Origin: Citrobacter youngae ATCC 29220
Lineage (GTDB): Bacteria > Pseudomonadota > Gammaproteobacteria > Enterobacterales > Enterobacteriaceae
Direction of reading: 5' to 3'
NCBI RefSeq assembly: GCF_000155975.1
Contig: NZ_GG730299.1
Coordinates: 1,150,734 to 1,214,733, forward strand
DNA: 64,000 nucleotides
Shown here: positions 9,634 through 18,399 of the stretch, piece after piece
Position numbering within the stretch: position 1 is the first letter of the stretch
How the letters are laid out: each line of letters opens with the position of its first letter
Notes under the pieces: model-generated
Told to the model about the DNA's origin: nothing
The model's input: only the letters and a program-made list of their open reading frames with translations
The model's database searches: none
Made by a program: the position numbers and the translations under genes

Positions 9634-10143
9634 GTGAGCGATCAATTTCGCGTGGTCTCACCCGAAGCCAGCGAGCTGCAGCCCATTTTGAACGGTCTGT
9701 TTGGTGAATATGCCGCCCGCTATGGCGATTATTTTTCTCGCGACGCGGAGGTGGAGCTGACCGAATGGTATCTGGCGCCGCAGGGGCTGTTCGTCGTACT
9801 GGAGCGCAACGGCGAGATCATCGCCACCGGAGCCTACAAACCTTACGACAAAGATACCGCCGAGATTAAGCGTATCTGGACGAAAAGTAGTCTACGCCAG
9901 CAGGGGCTGGCGGCGCGCGTGGTGCAGGAACTGGAGCGTCGGGCGCTGCTCGCGGGCTACAGCCGGATTTACCTGACCACAGGATTTCGCCAGCCGGAGG
10001 CCGTCCGGCTGTATTTAAGCCAGGGCTACGATCCGCAATTTGATACAGCGCGCGATCCCGAAGAGTACAGCCAGCCGCCGTTTGATGGACGACTGCGCTT
10101 TACCAAGCTGTTGACTATCGCCGGTCAGGCCAGAATAGCCTGA
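9634..10143 (+). CDS. GNAT-family N-acetyltransferase (SnaA/SnaB-like)
   Basis: 169 residues starting with GTG; a strong TAAGGAGG lies 6 bases upstream and overlaps the stop of the binding-protein gene. The acetyl-CoA pyrophosphate loop is seen as RQQGLA followed by ARVVQELERRALLAGYSRIY and FRQPEAVRLYLSQGY. In the Bacillus yxe/ytm pathways the first step is N-acetylation of the S-modified cysteine by such an enzyme, so this gene supplies the step the M20 hydrolase later reverses. Its place inside an ABC transporter operon, between binding protein and permease, supports that role. Confidence 0.85.
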   Translation: MSDQFRVVSPEASELQPILNGLFGEYAARYGDYFSRDAEVELTEWYLAPQGLFVVLERNGEIIATGAYKPYDKDTAEIKRIWTKSSLRQQGLAARVVQELERRALLAGYSRIYLTTGFRQPEAVRLYLSQGYDPQFDTARDPEEYSQPPFDGRLRFTKLLTIAGQARIA

Positions 10144-10152
10144 GGAGAGAAG

Positions 10153-11079
10153 ATGAAAACGACTGATAGCATTAAAGTCGTACCGGCGCGCTATCCTATG
10201 CGCACCGTCGGCGCGGTCATTGCCTTGTTTGTTATGGCGGTGATTATCCAGTCCGTGGCGTTTAATCCGCGCTGGGAATGGGGCGTGTTTGCCCGCTGGT
10301 TTTTTGATCCGGTTATTTTGTCCGGCCTCGGGCAAACCCTGCTACTAACGCTTATCGGCACGCTGTTGAGTATTATCATCGGCGGTCTGCTGGCCCTGGC
10401 GCGACTTTCATCTTCCTGGCTGTTGAACGGTCTGGCATGGGGATACATCTGGCTGTTTCGTTCGTTACCGCTGATTGTGGTGCTAATCGTTCTGTACAAC
10501 TTCTCCTATCTGTACGACACGTTGACGATTGGTATTCCGTTTACTCCCATTCAGTGGGGCAGTTTTGAGACCATCAATGTGCTCGGCCAGTTTTCCACTG
10601 CGGTAGTCGGCCTGACGCTGGTGCAAAGCGCCTATACCGCTGAAATTATTCGTGGTGGATTTTTGGGCGTTGATCACGGTCAGTACGAGGCGGCGGCAGC
10701 GCTGGGATTACCGGCATGGCGACGGACGCTGCGGATTATTCTACCGCAGGCGCTGCGTACCATTTTGCCTGCTGGCTTCAATGAAATCATCAGTCTGGCG
10801 AAGGGAACGGCGATGGTGTACGTGCTGGCGATGCCGGAGCTGTTCTACACCATCCAGATGATCTACAACCGCACGCAGGAGGTGATCCCGCTGCTGATGG
10901 TGGGCGCGGTATGGTATCTGGTGATCACCAGCGTCCTGTCGTTAATTCAGCACATAGTCGAACGCGCGTTGGCACGTAGCGAACGACGTTCTGCCATCAA
11001 TACTGCCCGGGTGACGCGTGCAGAAAAACGTAGCCGTCAACGTCCACAGCAGGAGGCCGCCCATGTCCCACTCGCCTGA
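10153..11079 (+). CDS. Amino-acid ABC transporter permease (YxeN/TcyL-like)
   Basis: 308 residues, a HisM-type inner-membrane permease. The EAA loop is seen as [35 protein letters not shown] cut by its conserved G; other typical segments are [20 protein letters not shown] and [15 protein letters not shown]. It is about 70 residues longer than the minimal family member because of an N-terminal extension with one extra membrane segment ([19 protein letters not shown]) and a charged C-terminal tail. The tail-coding region overlaps the ATPase gene start by 17 bases. Likely a homodimer, as no second permease gene is present. Confidence 0.88.
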   Translation: MKTTDSIKVVPARYPMRTVGAVIALFVMAVIIQSVAFNPRWEWGVFARWFFDPVILSGLGQTLLLTLIGTLLSIIIGGLLALARLSSSWLLNGLAWGYIWLFRSLPLIVVLIVLYNFSYLYDTLTIGIPFTPIQWGSFETINVLGQFSTAVVGLTLVQSAYTAEIIRGGFLGVDHGQYEAAAALGLPAWRRTLRIILPQALRTILPAGFNEIISLAKGTAMVYVLAMPELFYTIQMIYNRTQEVIPLLMVGAVWYLVITSVLSLIQHIVERALARSERRSAINTARVTRAEKRSRQRPQQEAAHVPLA

Positions 11080-11836
11080 AGGCCATATCTCTATTACCGG
11101 CGTCAGCAAATACTTCGGCCGCCACAAAGCGCTGGATAATGTGTCGCTGGAGATCCCTCCCGGTACGGTAACCGTTATTCTTGGCCCCTCTGGCTCCGGA
11201 AAATCCACGCTGTTGCGGACTATCAATCATCTGGAGCGCGTCGATGAGGGGTTTATTCAAATTGATGGCGATTACATTGGCTATCGTCGGCAGGGAGACA
11301 AGCTGTATGAGCTGAAAGAGGCGGAGATTTTGTGCCAGCGCGTTAACGTCGGCTATGTGTTCCAGAACTTTAACCTGTTCCCGCACTTAACGGTGCTGGA
11401 GAATTTGATTGAAGCGCCCATTGCGCACGGTCTGGCATCGCGTAAAGCCGCCACCGAGCGGGCATTAACTCTGCTGGATGCGGTAGGGCTGCGTAATAAA
11501 GCCGATGCCTGGTCGCGCCATCTGTCCGGCGGTCAGCAGCAGCGTATCGCCATTGCCCGTGCGCTGGCGCTAAATCCGCGCGTGATGCTGTTTGATGAAC
11601 CGACTTCCGCGCTGGATCCTGAACTGGTCGGAGAAGTTCTGGACGTGATTAAAGCGCTGGCCCGGTCGGGAACCACGCTGGTTGTGGTGACGCACGAAAT
11701 TGGTTTTGCCAGAGAAGTGGCGGATCAGGTCGTGTTTATGGTCGATGGCAAAATCGTTGAGCAGGGCAGCAGCGAGCAGGTGCTTAATCATCCACAGCAT
11801 ACGCGCACGCAGCAGTTTTTGTCGAAAGTGCTGTAA
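11063..11836 (+). CDS. Amino-acid ABC transporter ATPase (YxeO/TcyN-like)
   Basis: 257 residues from the ATG at 11063, preceded by CAGGAGG; an upstream in-frame ATG at 11018 has no such site. Polar amino acid uptake ATPase with Walker [11 protein letters not shown]-loop [17 protein letters not shown], signature LSGGQQQR, Walker [13 protein letters not shown] and the switch histidine in [10 protein letters not shown]. Last gene of the operon, followed by a terminator. It powers uptake through the preceding permease and binding protein. Confidence 0.9.
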   Translation: MSHSPEGHISITGVSKYFGRHKALDNVSLEIPPGTVTVILGPSGSGKSTLLRTINHLERVDEGFIQIDGDYIGYRRQGDKLYELKEAEILCQRVNVGYVFQNFNLFPHLTVLENLIEAPIAHGLASRKAATERALTLLDAVGLRNKADAWSRHLSGGQQQRIAIARALALNPRVMLFDEPTSALDPELVGEVLDVIKALARSGTTLVVVTHEIGFAREVADQVVFMVDGKIVEQGSSEQVLNHPQHTRTQQFLSKVL

Positions 11837-11854
11837 ATACGCGAAAAAGAGCGT

Positions 11855-11876
11855 TGCGGCACAGGGTTGTGCCGCA
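11855..11876. terminator. Terminator stem between the organosulfur operon and the MDR oxidoreductase gene
   Basis: Perfect 8-bp stem TGCGGCAC (11855-11862) / GTGCCGCA (11869-11876). On the minus strand it is followed by AACGCTCTTTTTC, so it best serves the minus-strand oxidoreductase transcript; it can also stall the plus-strand operon. Confidence 0.65.
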
Positions 11877-11882
11877 CAGCGA

Positions 11883-12872
11883 TTACAGGGTAACGACGAT
11901 TTTGCCTACCTGACCGTTGGCTTCCATGTACTGGTGGGCCTTAACGATGTCATCAAACACAAAGGTTTTATCAATCAGTGGCTTGAGCTGCCCGGACTGC
12001 AATCCTTCAAAGATAAACCGTTTCGCTCGCGAAAGTTTTTCTACGTCCGAGGTGATTTCAAAAATTTCATAACCGCGGAAAGTCAAATGGCGACCGAGGA
12101 TCTCAATGACCGGTATAGAAAGGTCTCGTGCATCAAGCGAGCCATATTGGAAAAAGATCCCTCCGGCTGGCATCACCTGGGCAATTTTTGCCACTCCCGG
12201 GCCACCGACCGGATCGAAGACCACACGGGTTCCTTTACCATCAGTGATGCGTGAGATCTCAGCAACAAGATCTTGCTCATGACTGGCGATAACATCTGCT
12301 GCGCCGAGCTGCAAAAGCTGGCTTCGCTTCTCGCTGGTTCGAGTCATCGCAATAGGCTTTGCGCTGAGCATATTAGCAATCTGAATCGCCGCCAGACCAA
12401 CACTGCTGGACGCGGCATTGATCAGCACGTTATCACCAGGCCCGATATTGGCATATTCCACCAGCGCGCCAAAAGCCGTCACATACATCATCCAACTGGC
12501 GGCGGCCTCGGCAAAGCTCAGGTTTTCGGGATGTTTGACGACCGCATGAACAGGCGCATTGACGATTTCGCCATACATACCGTATTCATGAAAACTGAAT
12601 GCTGGGATGACGCTCACGCTATCGCCTGGTGCGAACTCGTGCACATTGTCACCGACGGCTTCAACAATGCCGGAGGCTTCATAGCCCAGGCGAGCAGGAA
12701 AATTGGGTTGGTAAATATACTGTCCGGTACGGTACATAATTTCCGCCCGGTTAATACCTATGGCATGCACACGAATCTGGACTTCATTGCTTTGAGGCGC
12801 AGGAACCTGCATCTCCTGAATATTCAGAACCTCAGCGCCACCTGTTTGCTTAAAAACCACGACTTTAGACAT
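11883..12872 (-). CDS. Zinc-type alcohol dehydrogenase-like MDR oxidoreductase
   Basis: 329 residues from the ATG at 12872, preceded by TGAGGT; longer in-frame starts would add about 29 unconserved residues. Medium-chain dehydrogenase/reductase fold: GroES-like part (GINRAEIMYRTGQYI, LGYEASGIVEAVGDNV), then a Rossmann fold (NVLINAASSSVGLAAIQIA) that binds NAD(P)H. The catalytic-zinc Cys and His are not evident, which fits the quinone-oxidoreductase side of the family. Substrate not predictable. It lies downstream of, and on the same strand as, a LysR regulator gene, 89 bases away. Confidence 0.8.
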   Translation of the reverse strand: MSKVVVFKQTGGAEVLNIQEMQVPAPQSNEVQIRVHAIGINRAEIMYRTGQYIYQPNFPARLGYEASGIVEAVGDNVHEFAPGDSVSVIPAFSFHEYGMYGEIVNAPVHAVVKHPENLSFAEAAASWMMYVTAFGALVEYANIGPGDNVLINAASSSVGLAAIQIANMLSAKPIAMTRTSEKRSQLLQLGAADVIASHEQDLVAEISRITDGKGTRVVFDPVGGPGVAKIAQVMPAGGIFFQYGSLDARDLSIPVIEILGRHLTFRGYEIFEITSDVEKLSRAKRFIFEGLQSGQLKPLIDKTFVFDDIVKAHQYMEANGQVGKIVVTL

Positions 12873-12961
12873 TGCAGACCTCAGTAAATTGTTCTGTATT
12901 GGGTCCGCACAATCTAACGATTCAGATGAGAGTGAAAAACCGCAGTTGTGGAACTTCACTA

Positions 12962-13891
12962 TTACTCATTTTGTAACAATCTCTGTAGTCGCGGTTTTTG
13001 TTGGCAAAAAAGTTCGCACAGCCAGTCAATGAATACCCGTACCCGAGGGGCGAGGTGACGCCTGTCGGGGTAAAGCACAGAAACCGGTTTTGATTCTCCG
13101 GCGTAATTGGCCAGAACCTCAACGAGCTGGCCCGACTGGAGGTAGGGGGCCAGCACAGCATGCACACCGCGTATAATGCCGAGTCCAGCTAAACAGCCGG
13201 TCAGCAATATATCGGAGTTATCAACGCTGATTCGACCCGCGGGTGTGAATGACACGGTTTCATCGGCACTAACAAAGGACCATTCCAGCGCTTCGCGATG
13301 ACGTTCGCTAAAAAAGTTAACTGCCTGATGTCGCGATAAATCCTCTGGTGTCTGCGGTATGCCATGTTGTTGCAAATAATCCGGTGACGCACAGGTCACC
13401 ATTTTTACCGCGCCAAGTCGCCGTGAAATCAGGGAAGAATCTTGCAACTCTCCGATGCGGATCATGCAGTCGATGCCTTCGGCAAGCAAATCGATTCTGC
13501 GATCGGTGGAAGTGAGTATCATCTCGATATCGGGATATCGAGACTGGAAATCTTTCAGTGCAGGAACTAATACGGAATGCGCCAGCGACAAAGGTGCATT
13601 AACTCTGAGTTTTCCGCGAGGTGGGCGAGTTGGTGAGAAAGAGGCCATAATGTCATCAACGTCAGCAAGCAATACTTTTGTGCGCTGGTAAAAAGCTTCG
13701 CCTTCATCAGTCAGGCTCACTTTACGCGTAGTACGGTTAAGCAGTTTTGCCCCCAGGTCGTCTTCCAGGTGTTGGATGGCTTTGGTCACCGCAGGGCGGT
13801 GTAGGTGTAACACCTCTGCAGCTCTGGCAAATCCGCCTTGCTCAACAACCTGCACAAAAATGTTCATGTATTCAAACATACTGGAACGCAT
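12962..13891 (-). CDS. LysR-family transcriptional regulator
   Basis: 309 residues. Winged helix-turn-helix at the N-terminus (GGFARAAEVLHLHRPAVTKAIQHLEDDLGAKL cut at the H; wing NRTTRKVSLTDEG) and a periplasmic-binding-like effector domain from about residue 90 (GKLRVNAPLSLAHSVLVPAL). The N-terminal FEYMNIFVQVVEQGGF is typical of the CrgA/DmlR-like group. The start at 13891 is preceded by GGGAG at proper distance. The likely target is the oxidoreductase gene just downstream and/or the divergent yncG; effector unknown. Confidence 0.88.
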   Translation of the reverse strand: MRSSMFEYMNIFVQVVEQGGFARAAEVLHLHRPAVTKAIQHLEDDLGAKLLNRTTRKVSLTDEGEAFYQRTKVLLADVDDIMASFSPTRPPRGKLRVNAPLSLAHSVLVPALKDFQSRYPDIEMILTSTDRRIDLLAEGIDCMIRIGELQDSSLISRRLGAVKMVTCASPDYLQQHGIPQTPEDLSRHQAVNFFSERHREALEWSFVSADETVSFTPAGRISVDNSDILLTGCLAGLGIIRGVHAVLAPYLQSGQLVEVLANYAGESKPVSVLYPDRRHLAPRVRVFIDWLCELFCQQKPRLQRLLQNE

Positions 13892-14012
13892 CTCTTACTC
13901 CCTCACTGTCCGTTCAGACGGTAATTGTCTCTGTTGATTGTTATTATGAGAGTAACAATCACGTCTGCATAGGTTGCTCTACACTTAGGGTTTTAACTTT
14001 AGGGGGTGCAGC

Positions 14013-14630
14013 ATGATTAAGGTCTATGGGGTGCCGGGCTGGGGATCGGCCATCAGTGAAGTGATGCTCACACTGGCGGAGATCCCTTACCACTTTGTGG
14101 ACGTCAGTGGGTTTGATTCCGCCGGAGCTTCTCGGGATTTACTAAAAAAACTGAATCCATTGTGTCAGGTACCCACGCTGACTCTGGAAAATGGCGAAGT
14201 CATGACAGAAACGGCGGCGATCGCCCTGACGATCCTCGATCGTTGCCCGGAGCTTTCGCCACCCGTTGGGCGCAGCGAGCGCCAGCAGTTTCAGCGTCTG
14301 CTGATATGGCTGGTGGCAAATGTCTATCCCACGTTTACCTATGCCGATTATCCTGACCGCTGGGCGCCAGACGCCCCGGCGCAGTTGAAAAAGAACTGTA
14401 TTGAGTACCGAAAATCTCTCTATATGTGGTTGAACGACCAGCTAAGCGCCGAGCCGTATGCGTTCGGGGATCAGCTAACGTTGCTGGACGTTTATCTTTG
14501 CGTGATGCGCACCTGGGGACCGGGACATGACTGGTTCCAGGACAATACGCCGAATATCAGTGCCATCGCTGATGCGGTTTGTCAGCACCCACGGCTGCGT
14601 ACCGTGCTAAAAAACAATAAAATTATTTAA
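14013..14630 (+). CDS. yncG: Glutathione S-transferase-like protein YncG
   Basis: 205 residues, same length and pattern as E. coli YncG. Thioredoxin-like N-domain ([28 protein letters not shown], then the E-T pair in MTETAAI that contacts glutathione in the family) and an all-helical C-domain ([19 protein letters not shown] segment near residue 150). Cytoplasmic. Physiological substrate unknown. Followed after 37 bases by pptA on the same strand, so the two may be cotranscribed. Confidence 0.9.
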   Translation: MIKVYGVPGWGSAISEVMLTLAEIPYHFVDVSGFDSAGASRDLLKKLNPLCQVPTLTLENGEVMTETAAIALTILDRCPELSPPVGRSERQQFQRLLIWLVANVYPTFTYADYPDRWAPDAPAQLKKNCIEYRKSLYMWLNDQLSAEPYAFGDQLTLLDVYLCVMRTWGPGHDWFQDNTPNISAIADAVCQHPRLRTVLKNNKII

Positions 14631-14667
14631 AACAAACTTGCTGACCCCAAACAATAAGGAACCGGCT

Positions 14668-14895
14668 ATGCCGCACATTGATATTAAGTGCTTCCCCCGC
14701 GATCTGAACGACGAGCAAAAATCTGCGCTGGCGGCGGATATTACTGAAGTGATTATTCGTCATTTGCAAAGCAAAGACAGTTCTGTGAGCGTGGCGCTTA
14801 CTGAAATCGAGCCCGAGGCGTGGCAGGGCGTATGGGATGCGGAAATCGCACCGCAAATGGACACATTGATTAAAAAACCAGGTTATCGCATGTGA
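14668..14895 (+). CDS. pptA: 4-oxalocrotonate tautomerase-family protein PptA
   Basis: 75 residues. The ATG at 14668, with AAGGA 9 bases upstream, gives the catalytic Pro directly after Met ([18 protein letters not shown]), as the family requires. E. coli PptA has 77 residues and the same N-terminus. Small cytoplasmic tautomerase that acts as a dimer in E. coli; natural substrate unknown. The C-terminus (KKPGYRM) is two residues shorter than in E. coli. A strong terminator follows. Confidence 0.93.
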   Translation: MPHIDIKCFPRDLNDEQKSALAADITEVIIRHLQSKDSSVSVALTEIEPEAWQGVWDAEIAPQMDTLIKKPGYRM

Positions 14896-14903
14896 GAGAA
14901 ATC

Positions 14904-14926
14904 GGGCGGACAATCCGCCCGTTTTT
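14904..14926 (+). terminator. Intrinsic terminator after pptA
   Basis: Perfect 7-bp stem GGGCGGA / TCCGCCC (14904-14910, 14914-14920) with a 3-base loop, then GTTTTT. Ends the yncG-pptA transcript. Confidence 0.9.
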
Positions 14927-14930
14927 GATG

Positions 14931-15072
14931 ACTACGGCGTGACAATATTGAACCAGAATTCGAACTTATCCATATAGCCGAGCATAGCATTAAGCTTAGC
15001 CCCGTCGTCGGTTATCTTCACGTCGCCGCTGTCTTGCGCCTGCTTCAGCACGCTATTCTCCAGTTCAAGTGA
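14931..15072 (-). pseudogene. Remnant of an alkyl/aryl-sulfatase gene (C-terminal 46 codons)
   Basis: Minus-strand codons directly after the yddH stop read, in the same frame, SLELENSVLKQAQDSGDV, then KITDDGAKLNAMLGYMD, then KFEFWFNIVTP and a stop at 14937-14939. The ending FWFNIVTP and the preceding helix are, from memory, those of SdsA1/YjcS-type alkylsulfatases, which are about 650 residues long. No start codon, signal peptide or metallo-beta-lactamase domain remains. It looks like the scar of a deletion that joined the end of a sulfatase gene to the end of yddH. The codon pattern is clean, so the loss may be recent. Confidence 0.65.
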
Positions 15073-15648
15073 CTATTTCTCACCTGCGATAACGCGTTTT
15101 CCACTGGTGACAAACGTCCCGGCCCCGAGATGATGCAGGGTATTGAGTTTGTCGTCGTCAAACTGCCAGCGGCCTTCCATAAACGCTCGCTCGTCAGCGG
15201 CCGCCGAGACCACTTCCCCAAACAGGGTGTCATATTTTTCTTGCGCCGCCGTTGCAGGCAGCAGACGACATTCCATCCATGCCAGACATTTTGCTTCTAT
15301 CAGCGGTAATCCCAACACGGGGCCTTGCACAACTGGAATGCCGTAGCAGTTGAACTTATCTTCCGCACGGCCAGTAACGCTGCCGACGGCCCAGGTCCAG
15401 TTGGCGGCGGCAACGCCTGGAATAACAATGCCAAATTTGCCGCTACGTTCAATCAGTTCACGCGACCAGGCGGTCTTGTCGACGACGATCGCGATGCGTG
15501 GCGGCTCGAATTCAACGGGCATTGACCATGCTGCAGCCATCACATTGCGCCGTTCGGTATGTTCATCCCGGCTGGTGATTAAAATGGTAGGGCCATGATT
15601 TAGCAGCCGACTGGCATGTTTTAATTCGATCGGACGAAAATGGCTCAT
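15073..15648 (-). CDS. yddH: Flavin reductase-like FMN-binding protein YddH
   Basis: 191 residues from the ATG at 15648, which aligns with the E. coli start (MS-F-PIELKHASRLLNHGP). Split-barrel flavin reductase fold: ILITSRDEH, NVMAAAWSMPVEFEPPRIAI, ELIERSGKFGIVIPG and the C-terminal HHLGAGTFVTSGKRV. Probably binds FMN and could reduce it with NAD(P)H; the partner is unknown. It is the only flavin-reductase-like gene in the window, and could in principle feed the LLM monooxygenases at 5-9 kb, but nothing links them directly. The last residues (IAGEK) differ from E. coli, next to the sulfatase scar. Confidence 0.9.
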   Translation of the reverse strand: MSHFRPIELKHASRLLNHGPTILITSRDEHTERRNVMAAAWSMPVEFEPPRIAIVVDKTAWSRELIERSGKFGIVIPGVAAANWTWAVGSVTGRAEDKFNCYGIPVVQGPVLGLPLIEAKCLAWMECRLLPATAAQEKYDTLFGEVVSAAADERAFMEGRWQFDDDKLNTLHHLGAGTFVTSGKRVIAGEK

Positions 15649-15806
15649 AGCGATACCCTTTGCTGAGCGATAACACATCACAATAAACATAGATATTAAC
15701 GGTATTAGCGATTTTGTCGCCTCGTCTGGATGAACAACGCACAAAATCGACGGCGTAAAATTAAAAATGCGTTATAAGTACTGCATTAATCGAACAGGAA
15801 CTCCGT

Positions 15807-16652
15807 ATGACGCCTTTTTTAACTGCTTATTTTGCCCGTATTGGCTGGACAGGTTCGGCCAGCGCCAACATTGAAACCCTGCGAGCGCTGCATTTACTGC
15901 ACAACAGCGCCATTCCTTTTGAAAATCTCGATGTGCTGTTGCCACGCGAAATGCAGCTCGACGACGTATCACTGGAGGAGAAGCTGGTGACGGCGCGCCG
16001 CGGCGGTTATTGCTTTGAGCAAAATGGGATACTTGAGCGGGCGCTACGCGAAATGGGTTTCACCGTTCGCAGTTTACTTGGACGCGTGGTGCTGGCCAAT
16101 CCGTCGAGCCTGCCGCCGCGCACGCATCGTCTGGTTCTGGTTGAGTTGCAGGAAGAGCAGTGGATTGCCGACGTCGGCTTCGGCGGGCAAACGCTGACGG
16201 CGCCGATCCGTCTGCAGGCTAACATTACGCAGCAGACGCCGCACGGCGAATATCGGCTGATTCAGGAAGGCGAAGACTGGATCCTGCAGTTCCGCCATCA
16301 CGAACACTGGCAATCAATGTACCGTTTCGACCTGGTGGTGCAGCATCAGAGCGATTTTCTGATGGGCAACTTCTGGTCGGCGCACTGGCCGCAGTCGCAT
16401 TTTCGTCACCATCTGCTGATGTGCCGTCATCTGCCGGATGGCGGTAAATTAACGTTAACCAATTTTCATTTTACCCATTACCAGGATGGCCATGCGGTAG
16501 AGCAGATTAATCTGCCTGATGTCGCCAGTCTGTATACCTTGTTGCAGGAACGTTTCGGGCTGGGCGTTGACGACGCGAAACATGGCTTTACCGAAGCGGA
16601 GCTGGCGACGGTAATGGCGGCGTTTGATACGCATCCGGAGGCGGGGAAATAG
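15807..16652 (+). CDS. nhoA: Arylamine N-acetyltransferase NhoA
   Basis: 281 residues, as in E. coli NhoA/NatA. The Cys-His-Asp triad is visible: Cys in RRGGYCFEQNG (near residue 69), His in PPRTHRLVLVEL (near 107) and Asp in WIADVGFGGQTLTAPI (near 122). Cytoplasmic enzyme that transfers acetyl from acetyl-CoA to arylamines and N-hydroxyarylamines. Stands alone, divergent from yddH, with a REP element just after the stop. Confidence 0.95.
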   Translation: MTPFLTAYFARIGWTGSASANIETLRALHLLHNSAIPFENLDVLLPREMQLDDVSLEEKLVTARRGGYCFEQNGILERALREMGFTVRSLLGRVVLANPSSLPPRTHRLVLVELQEEQWIADVGFGGQTLTAPIRLQANITQQTPHGEYRLIQEGEDWILQFRHHEHWQSMYRFDLVVQHQSDFLMGNFWSAHWPQSHFRHHLLMCRHLPDGGKLTLTNFHFTHYQDGHAVEQINLPDVASLYTLLQERFGLGVDDAKHGFTEAELATVMAAFDTHPEAGK

Positions 16653-16667
16653 GGGCATCGGAAGTAA

Positions 16668-16702
16668 TGCCGGATGCGGCGTCATCGCCTTATCCGGCCT
16701 AC
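16668..16702 (+). repeat. REP palindrome after nhoA
   Basis: TGCCGGATGCGGCG...CTTATCCGGCCTAC is the classic enterobacterial REP unit, lying between the convergent nhoA and yddE genes. It can fold in RNA and protect 3' ends. Confidence 0.9.
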
Positions 16703-16711
16703 AGGAATAGA

Positions 16712-17614
16712 TTAAAAATCTATCGCCCATTCTGCGTGAAACAGGATCACCGCCGAGCCGGTAATGGTAACTTTTTCCGGCTGGTTATCGCGAATCGTGA
16801 CCGTCACATCAACAATACCGTCGCGACCCAGCGCCCGGCCCTGATGCCCCTGAACACGTAATGTTTTTCCATCATGCGCCATCAGCCCGTGGTGGACCAG
16901 CCATGCGCCCATCGGCCCGTTGGCATTGCCGGTGACCGGATCTTCAACAATGCCGATAGCGGGTGAAAACATGCGTCCGTCGGTGGCATTTTCACCCTTA
17001 CGAATTTGAAAAGGGAAGAAACCGTTGCAGCCAATCTCTTTGCTGATTGCCGTCAGCGCGTGCAGGTCAGGGGAAAGGGCGTCGAGGTTCACCTCAGACT
17101 TAAGCGGGATCATCACTTTCGAATGGCCGGTAGTGGCAACCTGGATCGGCAACCCCGGTAGCATATCGTCTTCGCTCAGATGCAGGGCGTCGATAATCGC
17201 AGCGCGAACAGCGCCGCCAAGCGGCGGCTCAAACCCTGGTTCGCCTTGCTCAAGGCTAATACGATAGCCGTTCTCTGTAGCGGCAATATCTACCCGATGA
17301 CGGCCCGCCAGCGAGGTTTGCCAGACGGTGGTATTGCCCAGACCCAGCACCGTTGCCCGCACATAGTGCGCGGCGACGGTCGCATGTCCGCAGATGGGGA
17401 CTTCGACCGTCGGCGTGAAGTAGCGGATCCTGACATCGCTGACATCGCTGTCGTCGCTGGTCAGCAGGAATGCGGTTTCCGAATGACGCAGCTCGCGAGC
17501 AATCAGCTGCATCTGCGCTTCGCTCAGTCCGTCAGCATGCAGCACCACTCCCGCTGAATTGCCGCGAAAGGGTACCGAGGTAAAGGCATCGACGTGGTAA
17601 ACCTGTGGTTTCAT
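16712..17614 (-). CDS. yddE: PhzF-family isomerase YddE
   Basis: 300 residues, E. coli YddE being 297. Two-domain diaminopimelate-epimerase-like fold. PhzF features are seen: VYHVDAFTSVPFRGNSAGVV at the N-terminus, the catalytic Glu in RELRHSETAFLL (near 48), CGHATVAAHYV, and DPVTGNANGPMGAWLV in the second domain. Substrate unknown for YddE. Flanked on both sides by REP elements; convergent with nhoA. Confidence 0.93.
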   Translation of the reverse strand: MKPQVYHVDAFTSVPFRGNSAGVVLHADGLSEAQMQLIARELRHSETAFLLTSDDSDVSDVRIRYFTPTVEVPICGHATVAAHYVRATVLGLGNTTVWQTSLAGRHRVDIAATENGYRISLEQGEPGFEPPLGGAVRAAIIDALHLSEDDMLPGLPIQVATTGHSKVMIPLKSEVNLDALSPDLHALTAISKEIGCNGFFPFQIRKGENATDGRMFSPAIGIVEDPVTGNANGPMGAWLVHHGLMAHDGKTLRVQGHQGRALGRDGIVDVTVTIRDNQPEKVTITGSAVILFHAEWAIDF

Positions 17615-17656
17615 TAGCGTTCTCCCTGGTATGGAGAAGCATCATAACGTGCAAAA

Positions 17657-17707
17657 TGCCGGATGGCGACGCCCTGCGTCTTATCCGGCCTACGGGCCGG
17701 ATAAGAC
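17657..17707 (+). repeat. REP element upstream of yddE / downstream of narV
   Basis: One full REP unit (TGCCGGATGGCGACG...CTTATCCGGCCTAC, 17657-17693) followed by a half unit GGGCCGGATAAGAC. It lies at the 3' end of the nar operon, where REP stem-loops usually protect mRNA ends. Confidence 0.88.
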
Positions 17708-17718
17708 ATCAGAGACCA

Positions 17719-18399
17719 TTAGCGGCGCGAGCGCACAATTTGATATCGGCGGGTGAAGTACTCCAACGGCGCGCTCCAAACGTGTACCAGACGCGTGAAC
17801 GGGAACAGTAAGAATATCGTCATGCCCAACACCAGGTGTGCGCGGAATATCGGCGCTACCCCGTCCAGATGCGCAGACGCGCCGCCCTGGAAGGTGACCA
17901 CCGACTGCGCCCAGCCCACCAGTTTCAGCATTTCACTGCCGTCAGGATGCTGTGCGGAGAACGGGATAGTGGTTAAGCCGAGAATGCACTGAACCAGCAG
18001 AACGCAGAGGATCAGAATATCGGCGGTTGAGGACGTGGCGCGAATACGCGAGTTGGTCAGGCGACGTACCAGCAGGCCCGCGCCGCCGACCAGCGTTAGC
18101 ACGCCGCAAACGCCGCCGAGAATCATTGCCATTTGCTGCTTCACCGCAATCGGCAGAAACCAGGCGTACATCCAGTGCGGGGTTAACATGCCAAACAGGT
18201 GCCCGAAAAAAATCCCCAGAATGCCGATATGGAACAAGTTCGACCATAACACCATGCCGCGTTTGTCCAGCATCTGGCTGGAGGAGGCGCGCCAGGTGTA
18301 CTGCCCGTAGTCGTAGTGCAGCCAGCTGCCGAGGATAAACACCGTCCCGCACAGGTACGGGTAGATGTCGTAAAAGAAGACGTTCAGATACTGTATCAT
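17719..18399 (-). CDS. narV: Respiratory nitrate reductase 2 gamma subunit (cytochrome b) NarV
   Basis: 226 residues, the E. coli length. Five hydrophobic spans. The four haem-ligand histidines characteristic of NarI/NarV fall in [15 protein letters not shown] (two) and [23 protein letters not shown] cut by its R (two). Anchors NarZY to the inner membrane and passes electrons from quinol to NarY. Last gene of narZYWV; its start overlaps the narW stop by 4 bases (ATGA). Confidence 0.95.
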   Translation of the reverse strand: MIQYLNVFFYDIYPYLCGTVFILGSWLHYDYGQYTWRASSSQMLDKRGMVLWSNLFHIGILGIFFGHLFGMLTPHWMYAWFLPIAVKQQMAMILGGVCGVLTLVGGAGLLVRRLTNSRIRATSSTADILILCVLLVQCILGLTTIPFSAQHPDGSEMLKLVGWAQSVVTFQGGASAHLDGVAPIFRAHLVLGMTIFLLFPFTRLVHVWSAPLEYFTRRYQIVRSRR

